Positions 49,601 to 58,233 of a DNA stretch of 64,000 bases are shown piece by piece. This DNA comes from Cyclobacterium qasimii M12-11B (GTDB taxonomy: Bacteria > Bacteroidota > Bacteroidia > Cytophagales > Cyclobacteriaceae): NCBI RefSeq assembly GCF_000427295.1, contig NZ_ATNM01000147.1, positions 62,001-126,000 of the forward strand, in the 5' to 3' direction. Each line of letters starts with the position of its first letter. The first letter of the stretch is position 1. A program made the translations under genes and the position numbers. The notes beneath the pieces are model-generated. The model searched no databases. It was not told the DNA's origin and saw nothing but the letters and a program-made list of their open reading frames with translations.

Positions 49601-50052
49601 ATGATCTGAAACAATCGGTTCAAAATGCTGTTTATGAACAAAAAGATCCATTGTTGATTTACAAATTCGAAGCTTTTGAAATGTTCAAACGCTTCCTTGG
49701 TAAGCTTAACGATGATATCGTCTCCTTTATATCCAAGTCTGACCTGCCCAAACAAGATCCTGATCAGGTGAAAGTCGCACAAAGTCAACAAGTATCAGAA
49801 CCAAGAGTAACAGCATCCAAAGAGGAGGCAGGCAACACCCTTGGAAATCAAAGTGGACAAAGAGCGGCAATTGCCAACAGCAGACCAGCAGTGAGCAAAG
49901 ATCCTGTAAAACCCAGGAAATCTGACAAGGTGTATGGTCGAAATGACCGTGTCACTGTAAAGTATGCCAATGGTAACATGAAGAAGGATGTTAAATATAA
50001 AAGTGTAGAAGAGGATATTTCTGATGCTAAGTGTGTGATAATCGAAGATTAA
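46672..50052 (+). CDS. secA: Preprotein translocase ATPase SecA
   Basis: A 1,126-residue SecA, the motor that drives unfolded proteins through SecYEG. Walker A is ATGEGKT (residues 196-202), Walker B region MIDEVDSVLIDDARTPLIIS, with the second nucleotide domain carrying TNMAGRGTDIKL and RQLRGRSGRQGDPG. The protein is longer than E. coli SecA because of insertions near residues 50-110 and 330-480, as is usual in Bacteroidota. The C-terminal zinc-binding SecB-docking motif is absent; the end is a basic linker and ISDAKCVIIED. It follows dapF and precedes a lipoprotein in a likely operon. Confidence 0.97.
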   Translation: MLESIAKGLAKVFGTKSDRDIKALSPVVTLVNAAFDQLANISDDELRNETTKIKDVINEDLKSFDDRISELRIEIDKLNPEEVQAKDALFNQIDVVEKERDEALEVSLEKVLPRAFAVVKETARRLKENGELTVTANLHDQTMAASKDYVVLEGEQATWKNTWTAAGVEVTWAMVHYDVQLLGGVALHRGNIAEMATGEGKTLVSTLPAYLNALAGRGVHIVTVNDYLAKRDSEWNAPIFEFHGLKVDCIDKYKPNSEARKTAYQADIVYGTNNEFGFDYLRDNMARDSKDLVQGKHHFAMIDEVDSVLIDDARTPLIISGPVPRGGEHEFYEMKPRVSTLVDEQRKLVQNYLTEAKKLIKEGNTKDGGLSLFRAFRGLPKYKPLIKYLSEPGVRVILQKTENHYLQDNKRNMPEADEPLLFTIDEKSNSVDLTDNGIEVITKKNENNSFFILPDIGMEIADLEKDESIEDHEKLVKKEELIKDYGVKSQRIHTVNQLLKSYCMFEKDTEYILVDGKVKIVDEQTGRVMEGRRYSDGLHQAIEAKENVKVEDATQTYATITLQNYFRMYHKLSGMTGTAETEAGEFWEIYKLDVVVIPTNKPIQRKDHQDKVYKTVREKFNAVVDEINELTDANRPVLVGTTSVEISELLSRMLTIRKIKHQVLNAKQHAREADVVAEAGKAKTVTIATNMAGRGTDIKLSAESKEAGGLAIVGTERHESRRVDRQLRGRSGRQGDPGTTQFFVSLEDNLMRLFGSERIAKLMDRMGLEEGEVIQHSMITKSIERAQRKVEENNFGVRKRLLEYDDVMNSQREVVYRRRKNALIGDRLELDILNIMYDVCEDLIQMGKTTDDLDNLRMNIFSSLGIDHQFTEAELKEKDNVTLTKILFDQAYKSYTRKNNIILERAIPILKDVQKNRGATVKEIMVPISDGIKQIGVVINLESTINNEGRDLIRAIEKTVTLAIIDQNWKEHLRDMDDLKQSVQNAVYEQKDPLLIYKFEAFEMFKRFLGKLNDDIVSFISKSDLPKQDPDQVKVAQSQQVSEPRVTASKEEAGNTLGNQSGQRAAIANSRPAVSKDPVKPRKSDKVYGRNDRVTVKYANGNMKKDVKYKSVEEDISDAKCVIIED

Positions 50053-50063
50053 ATACCTTTATC

Positions 50064-50606
50064 ATGTTTAAAAAACTAAATGTATACCTATTGTCATTGC
50101 TTGTTTTAAGCAGCTGTGGCATCATCAATATCCGGAAAAGCGGTGGAAACATCGATCGGTACAACAATTATACGGAAGACCTCGAAGAGAGTAGGGTACA
50201 GTTTGCAGAACTACCTGAACCAGAAAGTTTTTCTGGAGAAAGTAGTAGTGCTTCTGCCATTGACTCAGACCTCAATAGGAGAATAAATCAAATCGCTCAG
50301 GCAAACAACAAAGAATTGTTTGCCAATGGCTTTACTATATTGATTTACAGTGGTGTAGATAGAGAAAAGGCTTTTGAAATCAGAAATGAAGCCTATTCGG
50401 AATTTCCAAAAACCCAAACCTATATGGAATACGAACAGCCTAGGTATTTGGTAAAAGTTGGCCGCTTTATTAATAAAATTGAAGCATTGGCCACTTATGA
50501 AAAAATGAATATTGTGTTTCCAAACTCCCGTATTATTAAAGGGCGGTTTATGAAATTCACTGAAGAAAATAAAGAAGGAGAAAATATTAACGATGTTGAA
50601 AGATAA
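50064..50606 (+). CDS. SPOR-like domain lipoprotein
   Basis: A 180-residue lipoprotein. I start at ATG 50064 (MFKKLNVYLLSLLVLSSCGI), because the longer ORF overlaps secA and hides the signal peptide; the lipobox is LSSC. After an acidic/serine-rich linker, residues about 95-165 form a SPOR-like fold (FTILIYSGVDREKAFEIRNE, YLVKVGRFINKIEALATYEK), of the kind that binds denuded peptidoglycan glycan strands. It probably acts in cell-envelope or division processes (inference). It lies 11 bases after secA, and its end overlaps the M20 peptidase start by 14 bases. Confidence 0.85.
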   Translation: MFKKLNVYLLSLLVLSSCGIINIRKSGGNIDRYNNYTEDLEESRVQFAELPEPESFSGESSSASAIDSDLNRRINQIAQANNKELFANGFTILIYSGVDREKAFEIRNEAYSEFPKTQTYMEYEQPRYLVKVGRFINKIEALATYEKMNIVFPNSRIIKGRFMKFTEENKEGENINDVER

Positions 50607-51785
50607 AATACACCAGCTATCCGAAAAATATAAATCGGAAGTTATTGCCGCAAGAAGACATTTACATGCCAACCCAGAGTTATCCTTTCAGGAAACAAAT
50701 ACAGTGGCATTCGTTGAAGCGAAATTACGTGAATTTGGCTTGACCAATATCGAGTCCAAAGCAGAAACAGGTCTTGTTGTAATCATTGAAGGTAAAAACC
50801 CAAGTAAAAAGGTAATTGCCTTAAGAGGGGATATGGATGCCCTTCCTATTGTTGAAGCCAACGATGTTTCTTATAAATCTACAAACCCTGGAGTAATGCA
50901 TGCCTGTGGGCACGATGCGCATACTTCATCCCTTTTGGGTACAGCAAGGATACTGAATGATTTAAAGGATGAGTTTGAAGGTACCATAAAATTGCTTTTT
51001 TCAACCTGGAGAGGAAAAAATTCCTGGGGGAGCATCTATGATGATTAAAGATGGGGGCGCTTCAAAACCCATCTCCTACGGCTATTATTGGTCAACATGT
51101 AATGCCTTTTATTCCTGTTGGAAAAGTAGGTTTTAGAAAAGGCATGTACATGGCCAGTGCAGATGAATTGTACCTTAAAGTTAAAGGAAAAGGTGGTCAT
51201 GGTGCCATGCCAGAAACCATAATAGATCCCATCTTGATCAGTGCCCATATTTTGGTAGCATTGCAGCAAGTAGTAAGCAGAAAAGCTGACCCGAAAACCC
51301 CTTCAGTGCTTTCATTTGGAAGAGTTATAGCTGAAGGTGCTACCAATGTTATACCAAATGAGGTAAACATTGAAGGTACTTTCAGGACATTGAATGAAGT
51401 TTGGCGAAAAGAAGCACATGGTCACATGGTCAAAATAGCCAAAGGCATCGCTGAAGGTATGGGTGGTGAAGTTGAATTTGAAATTCGTAGCGGTTACCCA
51501 TTTCTTAAAAATGAGCCTGAATTGACGCAAAGAGCAATCGATGCAGCAGAGGCTTACCTGGGCAAAGAAAACGTGTTAGATCTTGACATTTGGATGGCTG
51601 CAGAGGATTTTTCTTACTATACGCAAGAAATTGACGGCTGTTTCTACAGGTTAGGTACAAGAAATGAAGCAAAAGGAATCGTTTCTAGCGTACATACACC
51701 AACATTTGACATTGATGAGGATGCTTTAGGCCTAAGTACAGGTTTAATGGCCTTTATAGCCCTGGAAGAATTAAAACATCAATAA
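50593..51785 (+). CDS. M20 family amidohydrolase/peptidase, two frameshifts
   Basis: A zinc-dependent M20D amidohydrolase (hippurate/IAA-amino-acid hydrolase group), 396 residues after repair. Metal-ligand motifs are LRGDMDALPI and MHACGHDAHTS. The catalytic glutamate block should read QPGEEKIPGGASMMIKDG, but the sequence carries two extra bases: one in the T-run before CAACCTGG (51000 region, six T instead of five) and one in the five-G run near 51052-51057. With both removed the segment and the following ALQNPSPTAIIGQH join perfectly. The product hydrolyses N-acylated or peptide amide bonds; substrate unknown. It is encoded between the SPOR lipoprotein and a nuclease. Confidence 0.9.
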
Positions 51786-51798
51786 CCATTAGTTAGCA

Positions 51799-52569
51799 AT
51801 GAAAAAATCATTTTTGACAGCCTTTCTTGTTGGCGTAATTGTCCTCAATTCATTCGGCTGGGGCCTAACGGGCCATAGGGTGGTAGGAGAAATAGCCTCC
51901 TATCACCTTAGCAAAAAGGCTGCAAAAAGCATTGAAGAACTACTCGGACCAGAGTCACTGGCCATGGTTGCCAACTGGATGGATGAAATAAAATCAGATC
52001 CATCTTATAACCGTCTAAATTCCTGGCATTATTTGACTGTTAAAACCGGTCAATCCTATGACCCAAGTATTCAGGAAAAATCCGGAGATGCTTATGGCAA
52101 GACAAAAATGATTATCGCTGCACTTAAAAACGGCGAAATAGACAGAGAAGAAAAGAAAGCCTATCTTAAAATGCTTGTTCATTTGGTAGGTGACCTTCAC
52201 CAACCACTTCATGTTGGAACTGGAGATGACAGGGGCGGAAATGATGCAAAAGTCACCTATTTCAATCAAAACACCAACTTACACACCGTTTGGGACTCCA
52301 AAATTATAGATGGTAAAAATCTTAGCTATACTGAACTCTCCCAACACCTTAACAGAAGAGCTACCAAGAGCCTGATTCTGGAGTATCAAAACAACCCAAT
52401 GGAAGATTGGTTGCAAGAGGCTGTGGATTTACGTCCGATCATATATGATCTTCCTGACAATAAACGATTGTCCTATTCCTATGGGTACCATACTTACCCC
52501 ATTATCGAAACTCGCTTACTAGCAGGAGGAATTCGACTAGCGGGTATATTGAACGATATCTTTAAATAG
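51799..52569 (+). CDS. S1/P1 family nuclease, secreted
   Basis: A 256-residue zinc-dependent single-strand nuclease. Signal peptide 1-19 (ends VLNSFG) exposes the mature N-terminal tryptophan (WGLTGHRVVGEIA), which is itself a zinc ligand in the family. Other ligand motifs are NSWHYLT, HLVGDLHQPLHVG and NLHTVWDSKII. It probably degrades RNA and single-stranded DNA in the periplasm or outside to recover phosphate and nucleosides (inference). The preceding M20 gene ends 13 bases upstream; the 3' end is convergent with comF with 10 bases between. Confidence 0.94.
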   Translation: MKKSFLTAFLVGVIVLNSFGWGLTGHRVVGEIASYHLSKKAAKSIEELLGPESLAMVANWMDEIKSDPSYNRLNSWHYLTVKTGQSYDPSIQEKSGDAYGKTKMIIAALKNGEIDREEKKAYLKMLVHLVGDLHQPLHVGTGDDRGGNDAKVTYFNQNTNLHTVWDSKIIDGKNLSYTELSQHLNRRATKSLILEYQNNPMEDWLQEAVDLRPIIYDLPDNKRLSYSYGYHTYPIIETRLLAGGIRLAGILNDIFK

Positions 52570-52579
52570 CCTATAATCA

Positions 52580-53272
52580 TCAGTTACCTGCAGCCAAAAC
52601 GGCCAGGTCAATGGTTTCAGGCTGATAGTCATTGAGCGAAATGGCACAGGAGGCCAATGTTGCACCAGTTGTCATCACATCGTCTACCAAAAGTATTCTC
52701 TGACCTTTAATTTCTGAGGTAGAACAGGCCTCAAATACCGCTGAAACATTTTCCCAACGTTCAATTCTCGATTTATTCGTTTGTGTTTCTGTAGGCCGTT
52801 TTCTTAACAGAAACACCTTACAATCAATTTCCAGTGCTTCAGCAATACCTTTTGCAAACTGTTCACTTTGATTGTATCCCCTAATTTCTTGCTTTCTTAT
52901 ATGCAAAGGCACGGGCACTACATGGCTCCAATTATTCATGAAACCATTCTCTTTCAAGAGGTATCCATAATGTAGTCCCAAAACCCTTGCCAGCTCAGGT
53001 TTGTTCTTGTACTTAATTTGGTGGAGAAGTTTTTGACTGAAACCCTTTTTGGAAAACCTCAGGTAAGACATCACCATTTCAACAGGGGCAAGGCCCAGAA
53101 GTTTGATTTTTAAATCATTTTCCTTAGGAATTAGGTGATAATTGGTCACTGGCAGCTGGGAAACGCAAATTTTACACAGTTGCTCTTCAAAAGGAAACAA
53201 ACTACGTTTGCACAAACAACATGTTTCTGGCAGTACAAGAGATAAAAAATCTTCCCAATATTTGAAACGCAT
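52580..53272 (-). CDS. comF: ComF family phosphoribosyltransferase-like protein
   Basis: A 230-residue ComF homologue. The N-terminal zinc finger is CCLCKRSLFPFEEQLCKIC and the C-terminal phosphoribosyltransferase fold carries the PRPP loop ILLVDDVMTTGATLAS, preceded by RGYNQSEQFAKGIAE. ComF is needed for natural transformation in some bacteria, where it works with ComFA and DprA on incoming single-stranded DNA; its enzymatic activity is unclear. Full length and intact. Convergent with the nuclease gene, divergent from the downstream operon. Confidence 0.92.
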   Translation of the reverse strand: MRFKYWEDFLSLVLPETCCLCKRSLFPFEEQLCKICVSQLPVTNYHLIPKENDLKIKLLGLAPVEMVMSYLRFSKKGFSQKLLHQIKYKNKPELARVLGLHYGYLLKENGFMNNWSHVVPVPLHIRKQEIRGYNQSEQFAKGIAEALEIDCKVFLLRKRPTETQTNKSRIERWENVSAVFEACSTSEIKGQRILLVDDVMTTGATLASCAISLNDYQPETIDLAVLAAGN

Positions 53273-53410
53273 ACCTAAAATGGGTTGTTTATAATTGACG
53301 AGCCATTTTACCTGCTATATTTGTAATCAAATGGCCTGTATCAATTTATAGAAAAATTTCAATTAATGAAATCAGCTGGAATACAGAACAGATAAAAAAC
53401 ATAAAATAAA

Positions 53411-53779
53411 ATGGCTTTGCTAAAAAAAGACCTGGATTTAGAAAGAAGATGGTCAAAACTTCTAACTGGATTACAGGATATATTTGGAAAAAAACCCTCC
53501 GATCTAAATGCCGTATTGTTTATAATAGGGGTACAGGAACTTGGAAAAGGACCACACAATTTCTCAAAAGAAGAGAAACAGGATTTAATGCACATTGCGG
53601 TATGTAAAGTATTAAGTTTCTCGGGGTTCTACTCTTTAGATTTTATTGACCAAGACGGTTGGCCACATTGGAAGTTACTAAAGAAACTACCGCATTTAGA
53701 CAGTGCTGAGCAAGAAAAGATGTTAAAAATCCATGTTTTGGATTACTTTGAAGATGAATTTGAAATAGATATTAAATGA
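53411..53779 (+). CDS. Conserved hypothetical protein, first gene of the xth-ybeY-mnmG operon
   Basis: A 122-residue soluble protein, rich in charged helices: DLERRWSKLLTGLQDIFGKK, GVQELGKGPHNFSKEEKQDL and the C-terminal acidic EKMLKIHVLDYFEDEFEIDI. I recognise it as a type often found next to exodeoxyribonuclease III genes in Bacteroidota, but no function is established. Its stop codon overlaps the xth start (ATGA). Being immediately upstream of a DNA repair nuclease could hint at a shared role, but that is speculative. Confidence 0.8.
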   Translation: MALLKKDLDLERRWSKLLTGLQDIFGKKPSDLNAVLFIIGVQELGKGPHNFSKEEKQDLMHIAVCKVLSFSGFYSLDFIDQDGWPHWKLLKKLPHLDSAEQEKMLKIHVLDYFEDEFEIDIK

Positions 53780-54533
53780 AGATAATATCCTACAATGTAA
53801 ACGGAATTAGGGCAGCGTTAAAAAAAGGCTTTGCTGACTGGCTAGCAACTGAAAACCCTGATGTAATCGGGTTACAAGAGGTAAAGTCAATGGCTAACCA
53901 AATAGATGTTTCTATTTTCGAAGACTTGGGTTACCATGTTTACTGGTACCCAGCAGTAAAGAAAGGATACAGTGGAGTAGCCATTTTAAGCAAACAAAAA
54001 CCTGAAAACATCGAGTATGGAATGGGGATGGGAGCTTATGATGATGAGGGAAGGACAATAAGGGCAGATTATGGAGACTTTTCATTCTTATGTGCATATT
54101 TCCCCTCTGGAACTACAGGAGGGATAAGGCAGGAGTTTAAATACGCTTTTCTTGATGATATCTATGGCTACACTCAGGACTTGATAAAACAAAGACCCAA
54201 CCTTATATTAAGTGGGGATTACAATATATGTCACAAACCGATAGATATTCATAATCCCATAGCCAACAAAAAGACATCTGGTTTTCTTCCAGAAGAGAGA
54301 GCATGGATGGATAAATTCACTTCCACTGGTTTTGACGACAGTTTCAGGTTATTAAACCAGGAACCTGACCAATACAGCTGGTGGAGCTACCGTGCCAATG
54401 CAAGGGCCAATAATAAAGGCTGGAGAATAGATTATCACATGACCACTCCACCGATGAGCGCTAAAGTAAAAAAGTAAACATTTTACAAGGAATTCATCAT
54501 TCTGATCATTGTCCAGTAGTAGTAGAAGTTTAG
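53776..54533 (+). CDS. xth: Exodeoxyribonuclease III, frameshifted near the 3' end
   Basis: Exonuclease III/AP endonuclease, 252 residues after repair, acting on abasic sites and 3' blocked ends in base excision repair. Metal and catalytic motifs: IISYNVNGIRAA, GLQEVKS, LSGDYNICH and the WRIDYH block. The unrepaired frame ends SAKVKK; the run of six A just before 54477 needs one more, after which it continues VNILQGIHHSDHCPVVVEV, the family's final SDHCPV histidine-containing motif, essential for activity. Stop then at 54531-54533. The start overlaps the previous gene by four bases. Confidence 0.94.
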
Positions 54534-54574
54534 AGAATAACAAAATAAAGTCGTGGTAAAAGCCAAATAAATCG

Positions 54575-54976
54575 ATGAAATCAATAAAAATTTCCATTCC
54601 ATCTTTGATTGAAAATATTACTATCGTTGAGAGTTTTATTGATAATGCCAGAGAGAAGTTTCAGATTAACGATGATATCTATGGCAATATCATGATTTCG
54701 GTAACGGAATGTGTGAACAATGCCATTGTGCATGGTAATAAGATAGACAAAAACAGACTCGTCAAATTAGAACTTATTTTCTTAGATGATCAGATAAAAT
54801 TCATTATTGAAGATGAAGGGGATGGTTTTGACCATAACCACCTCAATGATCCAACTTCTTTAGAAAATTTAGAAAAGTCAGGAGGTAGGGGAGTATTCAT
54901 TATGAAACATTTATGTGATGAAGTAGAATTTGAGAACGAAGGCAGAAAGATTACCCTCACTTTTTATATGAATTAA
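54575..54976 (+). CDS. RsbW-like serine/threonine-protein kinase/anti-sigma ATPase domain protein
   Basis: A 133-residue GHKL ATPase of the HATPase_c_2 type, as in anti-sigma factors RsbW/SpoIIAB. The N-box is SVTECVNNAIVHGNK, G1 EDEGDGFDH and G2 KSGGRGVFIMK. Such proteins phosphorylate or sequester partners to regulate sigma factors or stress responses. No STAS or PP2C partner is in the window, so the target is unknown. It is inside an operon with xth, ybeY and mnmG; ybeY begins two bases after its stop. Confidence 0.9.
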   Translation: MKSIKISIPSLIENITIVESFIDNAREKFQINDDIYGNIMISVTECVNNAIVHGNKIDKNRLVKLELIFLDDQIKFIIEDEGDGFDHNHLNDPTSLENLEKSGGRGVFIMKHLCDEVEFENEGRKITLTFYMN

Positions 54977-54977
54977 A

Positions 54978-55427
54978 ATGGCTATTAATTTCTTTGAAGA
55001 AGAAATAAAATCATCCTTAACCAGTAAAAGAATGGTAAAGGAATGGATCAAGCAAATTGCAGGCAATAAAGGGTTCAAGATTGTGACTTTGAATTACATT
55101 TTTTGCACAGATGAATATTTATTAGATATAAATATCAACTATCTGAACCACGACACTTATACTGATATAGTCACCTTCGACCAATCTGAGAAAGAAACTG
55201 AAATTGAAGGGGATATTTACATAAGTATTGACAGAGTAAAAGAAAATGCTAATAACCAACAAACGGAGTACAAAGAGGAGCTTTTAAGGGTGTTGGCCCA
55301 CGGGCTTCTACATCTTTGTGGTTATAAGGACAAAACCAAGTTGGACAAAGCAGAAATGAGAAACGAAGAAAATCTTTCCCTCTCATTGTTTCCAACAGCA
55401 ACTGTTCCACGTGGAACAGTAAAATGA
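54978..55427 (+). CDS. ybeY: rRNA maturation endoribonuclease YbeY
   Basis: A 149-residue YbeY, a metal-dependent RNase acting in 16S rRNA 3'-end maturation and ribosome quality control. The motif is HGLLHLCGYKDKTKLDKAEM, with the two histidines of HxxxH intact and Lys-Asp replacing the usual Asp-His third ligand pair, a form common in Bacteroidota. Other signatures: NYLNHDTYTDIVTFDQ and GDIYIS. Its last eight codons carry the first of two parS-like palindromes, so these residues (TVPRGTVK region) are constrained by DNA. mnmG follows after 52 bases. Confidence 0.94.
   Translation: MAINFFEEEIKSSLTSKRMVKEWIKQIAGNKGFKIVTLNYIFCTDEYLLDININYLNHDTYTDIVTFDQSEKETEIEGDIYISIDRVKENANNQQTEYKEELLRVLAHGLLHLCGYKDKTKLDKAEMRNEENLSLSLFPTATVPRGTVK
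55401..55420. promoter_or_regulatory. parS: parS chromosome-partitioning site 1
   Basis: Perfect 20-bp palindrome ACTGTTCCACGTGGAACAGT containing TGTTCCACGTGGAACA, a known chromosomal parS form bound by ParB/Spo0J. It lies inside the 3' end of ybeY. Confidence 0.88.
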
Positions 55428-55446
55428 AATCATTAAATCAAAGACA

Positions 55447-55466
55447 AGTGTTCCACGTGGAACACT
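55447..55466. promoter_or_regulatory. parS: parS chromosome-partitioning site 2
   Basis: Perfect 20-bp palindrome AGTGTTCCACGTGGAACACT with the same 16-bp core as site 1; centres are 46 bases apart. It sits between ybeY and mnmG, 13 bases before the mnmG ATG. Confidence 0.88.
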
Positions 55467-55479
55467 AGATAAAACGAAT

Positions 55480-57345
55480 ATGTTTCCAATATACGATGTA
55501 ATAGTAGTAGGTGCAGGACATGCGGGTTGCGAAGCAGCTCAAGCAGCAGCAAAGATGGGGTCATCCGTTTTATTGTGTACCATGAACATGAACACCATTG
55601 CTCAGATGTCATGCAACCCAGCAATGGGTGGAGTCGCCAAAGGGCAAATAGTAAGAGAAATTGATGCACTAGGAGGTAAGTCAGGGATAATATCCGACAA
55701 ATCTACAATACAATTTAGAATGCTAAACAGGTCTAAAGGACCAGCAATGTGGTCTCCTCGAAGTCAAAATGACAGAATGCGTTTCGCCGAAGAATGGAGA
55801 CTAGCATTAGAAGCCACTCCAAACCTTGATTTTTGGCAAGAAATGATCACTGGCCTTATTGTAAAAGATGGGAGAATCAAAGGGGTTAAAACAGGGCTTG
55901 GTATAGAAATAAGAAGCAAGTCTGTTGTTTTGACCAATGGAACATTCTTAAATGGAATAATCCATATTGGAGAAAAGAAGATGGGAGGAGGCAGAACTGG
56001 AGAAAGTGCTTCCAAAGGAATAACTGAAGACCTTATTGAAATTGGGTTTGAATCAGGAAGAATGAAAACAGGAACACCGCCTAGAGTAGACGGTAGAAGC
56101 CTTAATTATTCTTTAATGGAAGTACAGGAAGGTGATGAAAACCCAGAAAAATTCTCCTATTCCGATGAAACAACTCCGATTAAAAATCAGAGAAATTGCT
56201 GGATTACCTATACAAATAAAGAAGTACATGAAACACTAGAGACAGGTTTTGACAGGTCTCCAATGTTTAATGGTAGAATACAGGGCTTAGGTCCAAGATA
56301 CTGTCCATCCATAGAGGATAAAATCAATCGTTTTGCTGAAAGAGAAAGACATCAGATATTTGTGGAGCCAGAAGGGTGGAATACAGTAGAGATATATGTC
56401 AATGGTTTTTCTACATCTCTCCCTGAAGATGTACAATACAAAGCCATTAGGAAGATACAAGGTTTTGAAAATGCTAAAATGTTCAGGCCTGGTTATGCGA
56501 TTGAATATGATTTCTTTCCACCAACACAGCTGAAATTAACACTTGAAACAAAGCTAGTAGAAAACTTATACTTTGCTGGGCAGATCAACGGTACAACAGG
56601 TTATGAAGAAGCAGCAGCTCAAGGCCTCATGGCAGGAATAAATGCTCATAACAAAGTAAAAGAAAAAGAACCTTTCATACTTAAAAGGTCTGAAGCCTAT
56701 ATAGCAGTTCTAATTGATGACCTAATTAACAAAGGCACAGAAGAACCCTATAGGATGTTTACCTCCAGGGCAGAATTCAGATTGTTACTCAGACAAGACA
56801 ATGCAGACTTAAGATTGACACCTTATGGCTATAAATTGGGTTTGGCAAATGAGAAAGAATACCTGCAAACATTAGCCAAAGCAGAGAAAACAGAGGAGTT
56901 AACCAAAAAGCTAGAGAAGTTCAGGTTATCACCAGACGAAGCAAATATTGGATTGGAAGGTCTAAATACAGCACTTATCAAAGAGAAGATAACCGTTGAA
57001 AAACTATTGAAAAGACCCAATATAGGTTTACAAGATATTATAAATATCAGTGATTTACTTAAAGAGGAGACAATAGAATATTCCAATGCTGTAAAAGAGC
57101 AAACTGAGATTCTTATTAAATACAAGTCTTACATAGATAAGGAAAGACAAATGGTAGAAAAAATAAGTAGCATGGAAGATCTACAAATTCCAGCTACAAT
57201 TGAATATGCTAATATGAAAGCACTTTCAGCTGAAGGAAGACAGAAATTAGCTAAAATTCAACCACAGACAGTTGGACAAGCATCAAGAATAAGCGGAGTA
57301 TCACCAGCAGATATGTCAATACTTACCATTTATTTAGGAAGATAA
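55480..57345 (+). CDS. mnmG: tRNA uridine-5-carboxymethylaminomethyl modification enzyme MnmG (GidA)
   Basis: A 621-residue FAD enzyme that with MnmE forms the cmnm5 group on wobble uridine 34 of several tRNAs. FAD-binding GAGHAGCEAA is near the start. The family block CNPAMGGVAKGQIVREIDAL, the NGTFLNG segment and GQINGTTGYEEAAAQG near residue 370 are intact. The C-terminal helical tRNA/MnmE-binding domain ends in SRISGVSPADMSILTIYL. mnmG is often close to the replication origin; here two parS sites abut its 5' end. The next gene starts one base after the stop. Confidence 0.96.
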   Translation: MFPIYDVIVVGAGHAGCEAAQAAAKMGSSVLLCTMNMNTIAQMSCNPAMGGVAKGQIVREIDALGGKSGIISDKSTIQFRMLNRSKGPAMWSPRSQNDRMRFAEEWRLALEATPNLDFWQEMITGLIVKDGRIKGVKTGLGIEIRSKSVVLTNGTFLNGIIHIGEKKMGGGRTGESASKGITEDLIEIGFESGRMKTGTPPRVDGRSLNYSLMEVQEGDENPEKFSYSDETTPIKNQRNCWITYTNKEVHETLETGFDRSPMFNGRIQGLGPRYCPSIEDKINRFAERERHQIFVEPEGWNTVEIYVNGFSTSLPEDVQYKAIRKIQGFENAKMFRPGYAIEYDFFPPTQLKLTLETKLVENLYFAGQINGTTGYEEAAAQGLMAGINAHNKVKEKEPFILKRSEAYIAVLIDDLINKGTEEPYRMFTSRAEFRLLLRQDNADLRLTPYGYKLGLANEKEYLQTLAKAEKTEELTKKLEKFRLSPDEANIGLEGLNTALIKEKITVEKLLKRPNIGLQDIINISDLLKEETIEYSNAVKEQTEILIKYKSYIDKERQMVEKISSMEDLQIPATIEYANMKALSAEGRQKLAKIQPQTVGQASRISGVSPADMSILTIYLGR

Positions 57346-57346
57346 C

Positions 57347-58233
57347 ATGTACGAAAGGTTAACCAAATGTCCACTATGTAAAAGTGAACAGTTTATTAAT
57401 CATCTTGTAGTAAAGGACCATGCCATAAGCAAGGAGTCATTTATCATATGTGAATGCCAAAATTGTAAGGTATGGTTTACCAATCCTAGACCGACTGAGG
57501 AGAACATAGCGACCTATTACGACAATCCAAGCTATATTTCCCATCAGGACAAAAGTAAAAACATCACAGATTTAGTTTATAAGGCAGTCAGAAAGTATAC
57601 CTTAAACCAAAATTAAACTGGATCAATGCAAGACAAAGTTCCAAAGGTAGAATGCTTGATTACGGCTGTGGGGTAGGGCTATTCGTAAAAGCATGTACCA
57701 ACGATGGCTGGGAAGCTTATGGAATGGAACCCAATGAGAAAGCCGCTACATTTGCTATTGATAACAATGGTATAGATATAATTCCTGACTTCAAAAGTCT
57801 TGAGAAGAAAAAGAAATTCGATGTCATTACACTATTTCACGTATTGGAACACGTACATAAGTTGAATAAAACCATCGATATCTTACTGAATAGACTTAAG
57901 AAACGAGGTACCTTATTCATCGCAGTTCCCAATAGGGATTCACTCGATGCAAGTACATTTAAAGAGAATTGGGCAGCATTGGATGTACCAAGACACTTGT
58001 ACCACTTCAATCCTAGCTCAATGGAGTACCTCACAGATAAACACAACTGTAGGATAGTCGATACAATACCGATGAAATTTGATAGTTATTATGTCTCCCT
58101 ATTAAGCCATCAATATATAGGTACAAAAAACAAATACATAGAAGCTATTAAATCAGGATACAATTCCAATAAACAGGCCAAAAATAATAGCAATAACTAT
58201 TCAAGTTTGCTATTCGTGATTAAAAAGAAATGA
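57347..58233 (+). CDS. Class I SAM-dependent methyltransferase with zinc-ribbon N-terminus, frameshifted
   Basis: About 295 residues after repair. The N-terminal part has two C-x2-C pairs (KCPLCKSEQF, CECQNCKVWFTNPRP), a zinc ribbon typical of methyltransferase-like enzymes of the SAM-MT/C-methyltransferase group; the C-terminal part has the SAM motif MLDYGCGVGLF and the FHVLEHVHKL block. The frame breaks near 57602: the first part ends VRKYT, the second is LKPKLNWINARQSSKGRMLD in another frame, joined if the CC at 57600-57601 is CCC. Substrate unknown, perhaps a sugar or lipid (inference). It follows mnmG by one base and overlaps the lipoprotein gene by four. Confidence 0.87.

Noticed and set aside
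54978-55427. YbeY lacking the third histidine of the metal motif
   Set aside because: The GYKDK form in place of GYDH is, to my knowledge, widespread in Bacteroidota, so it is not evidence of inactivation.
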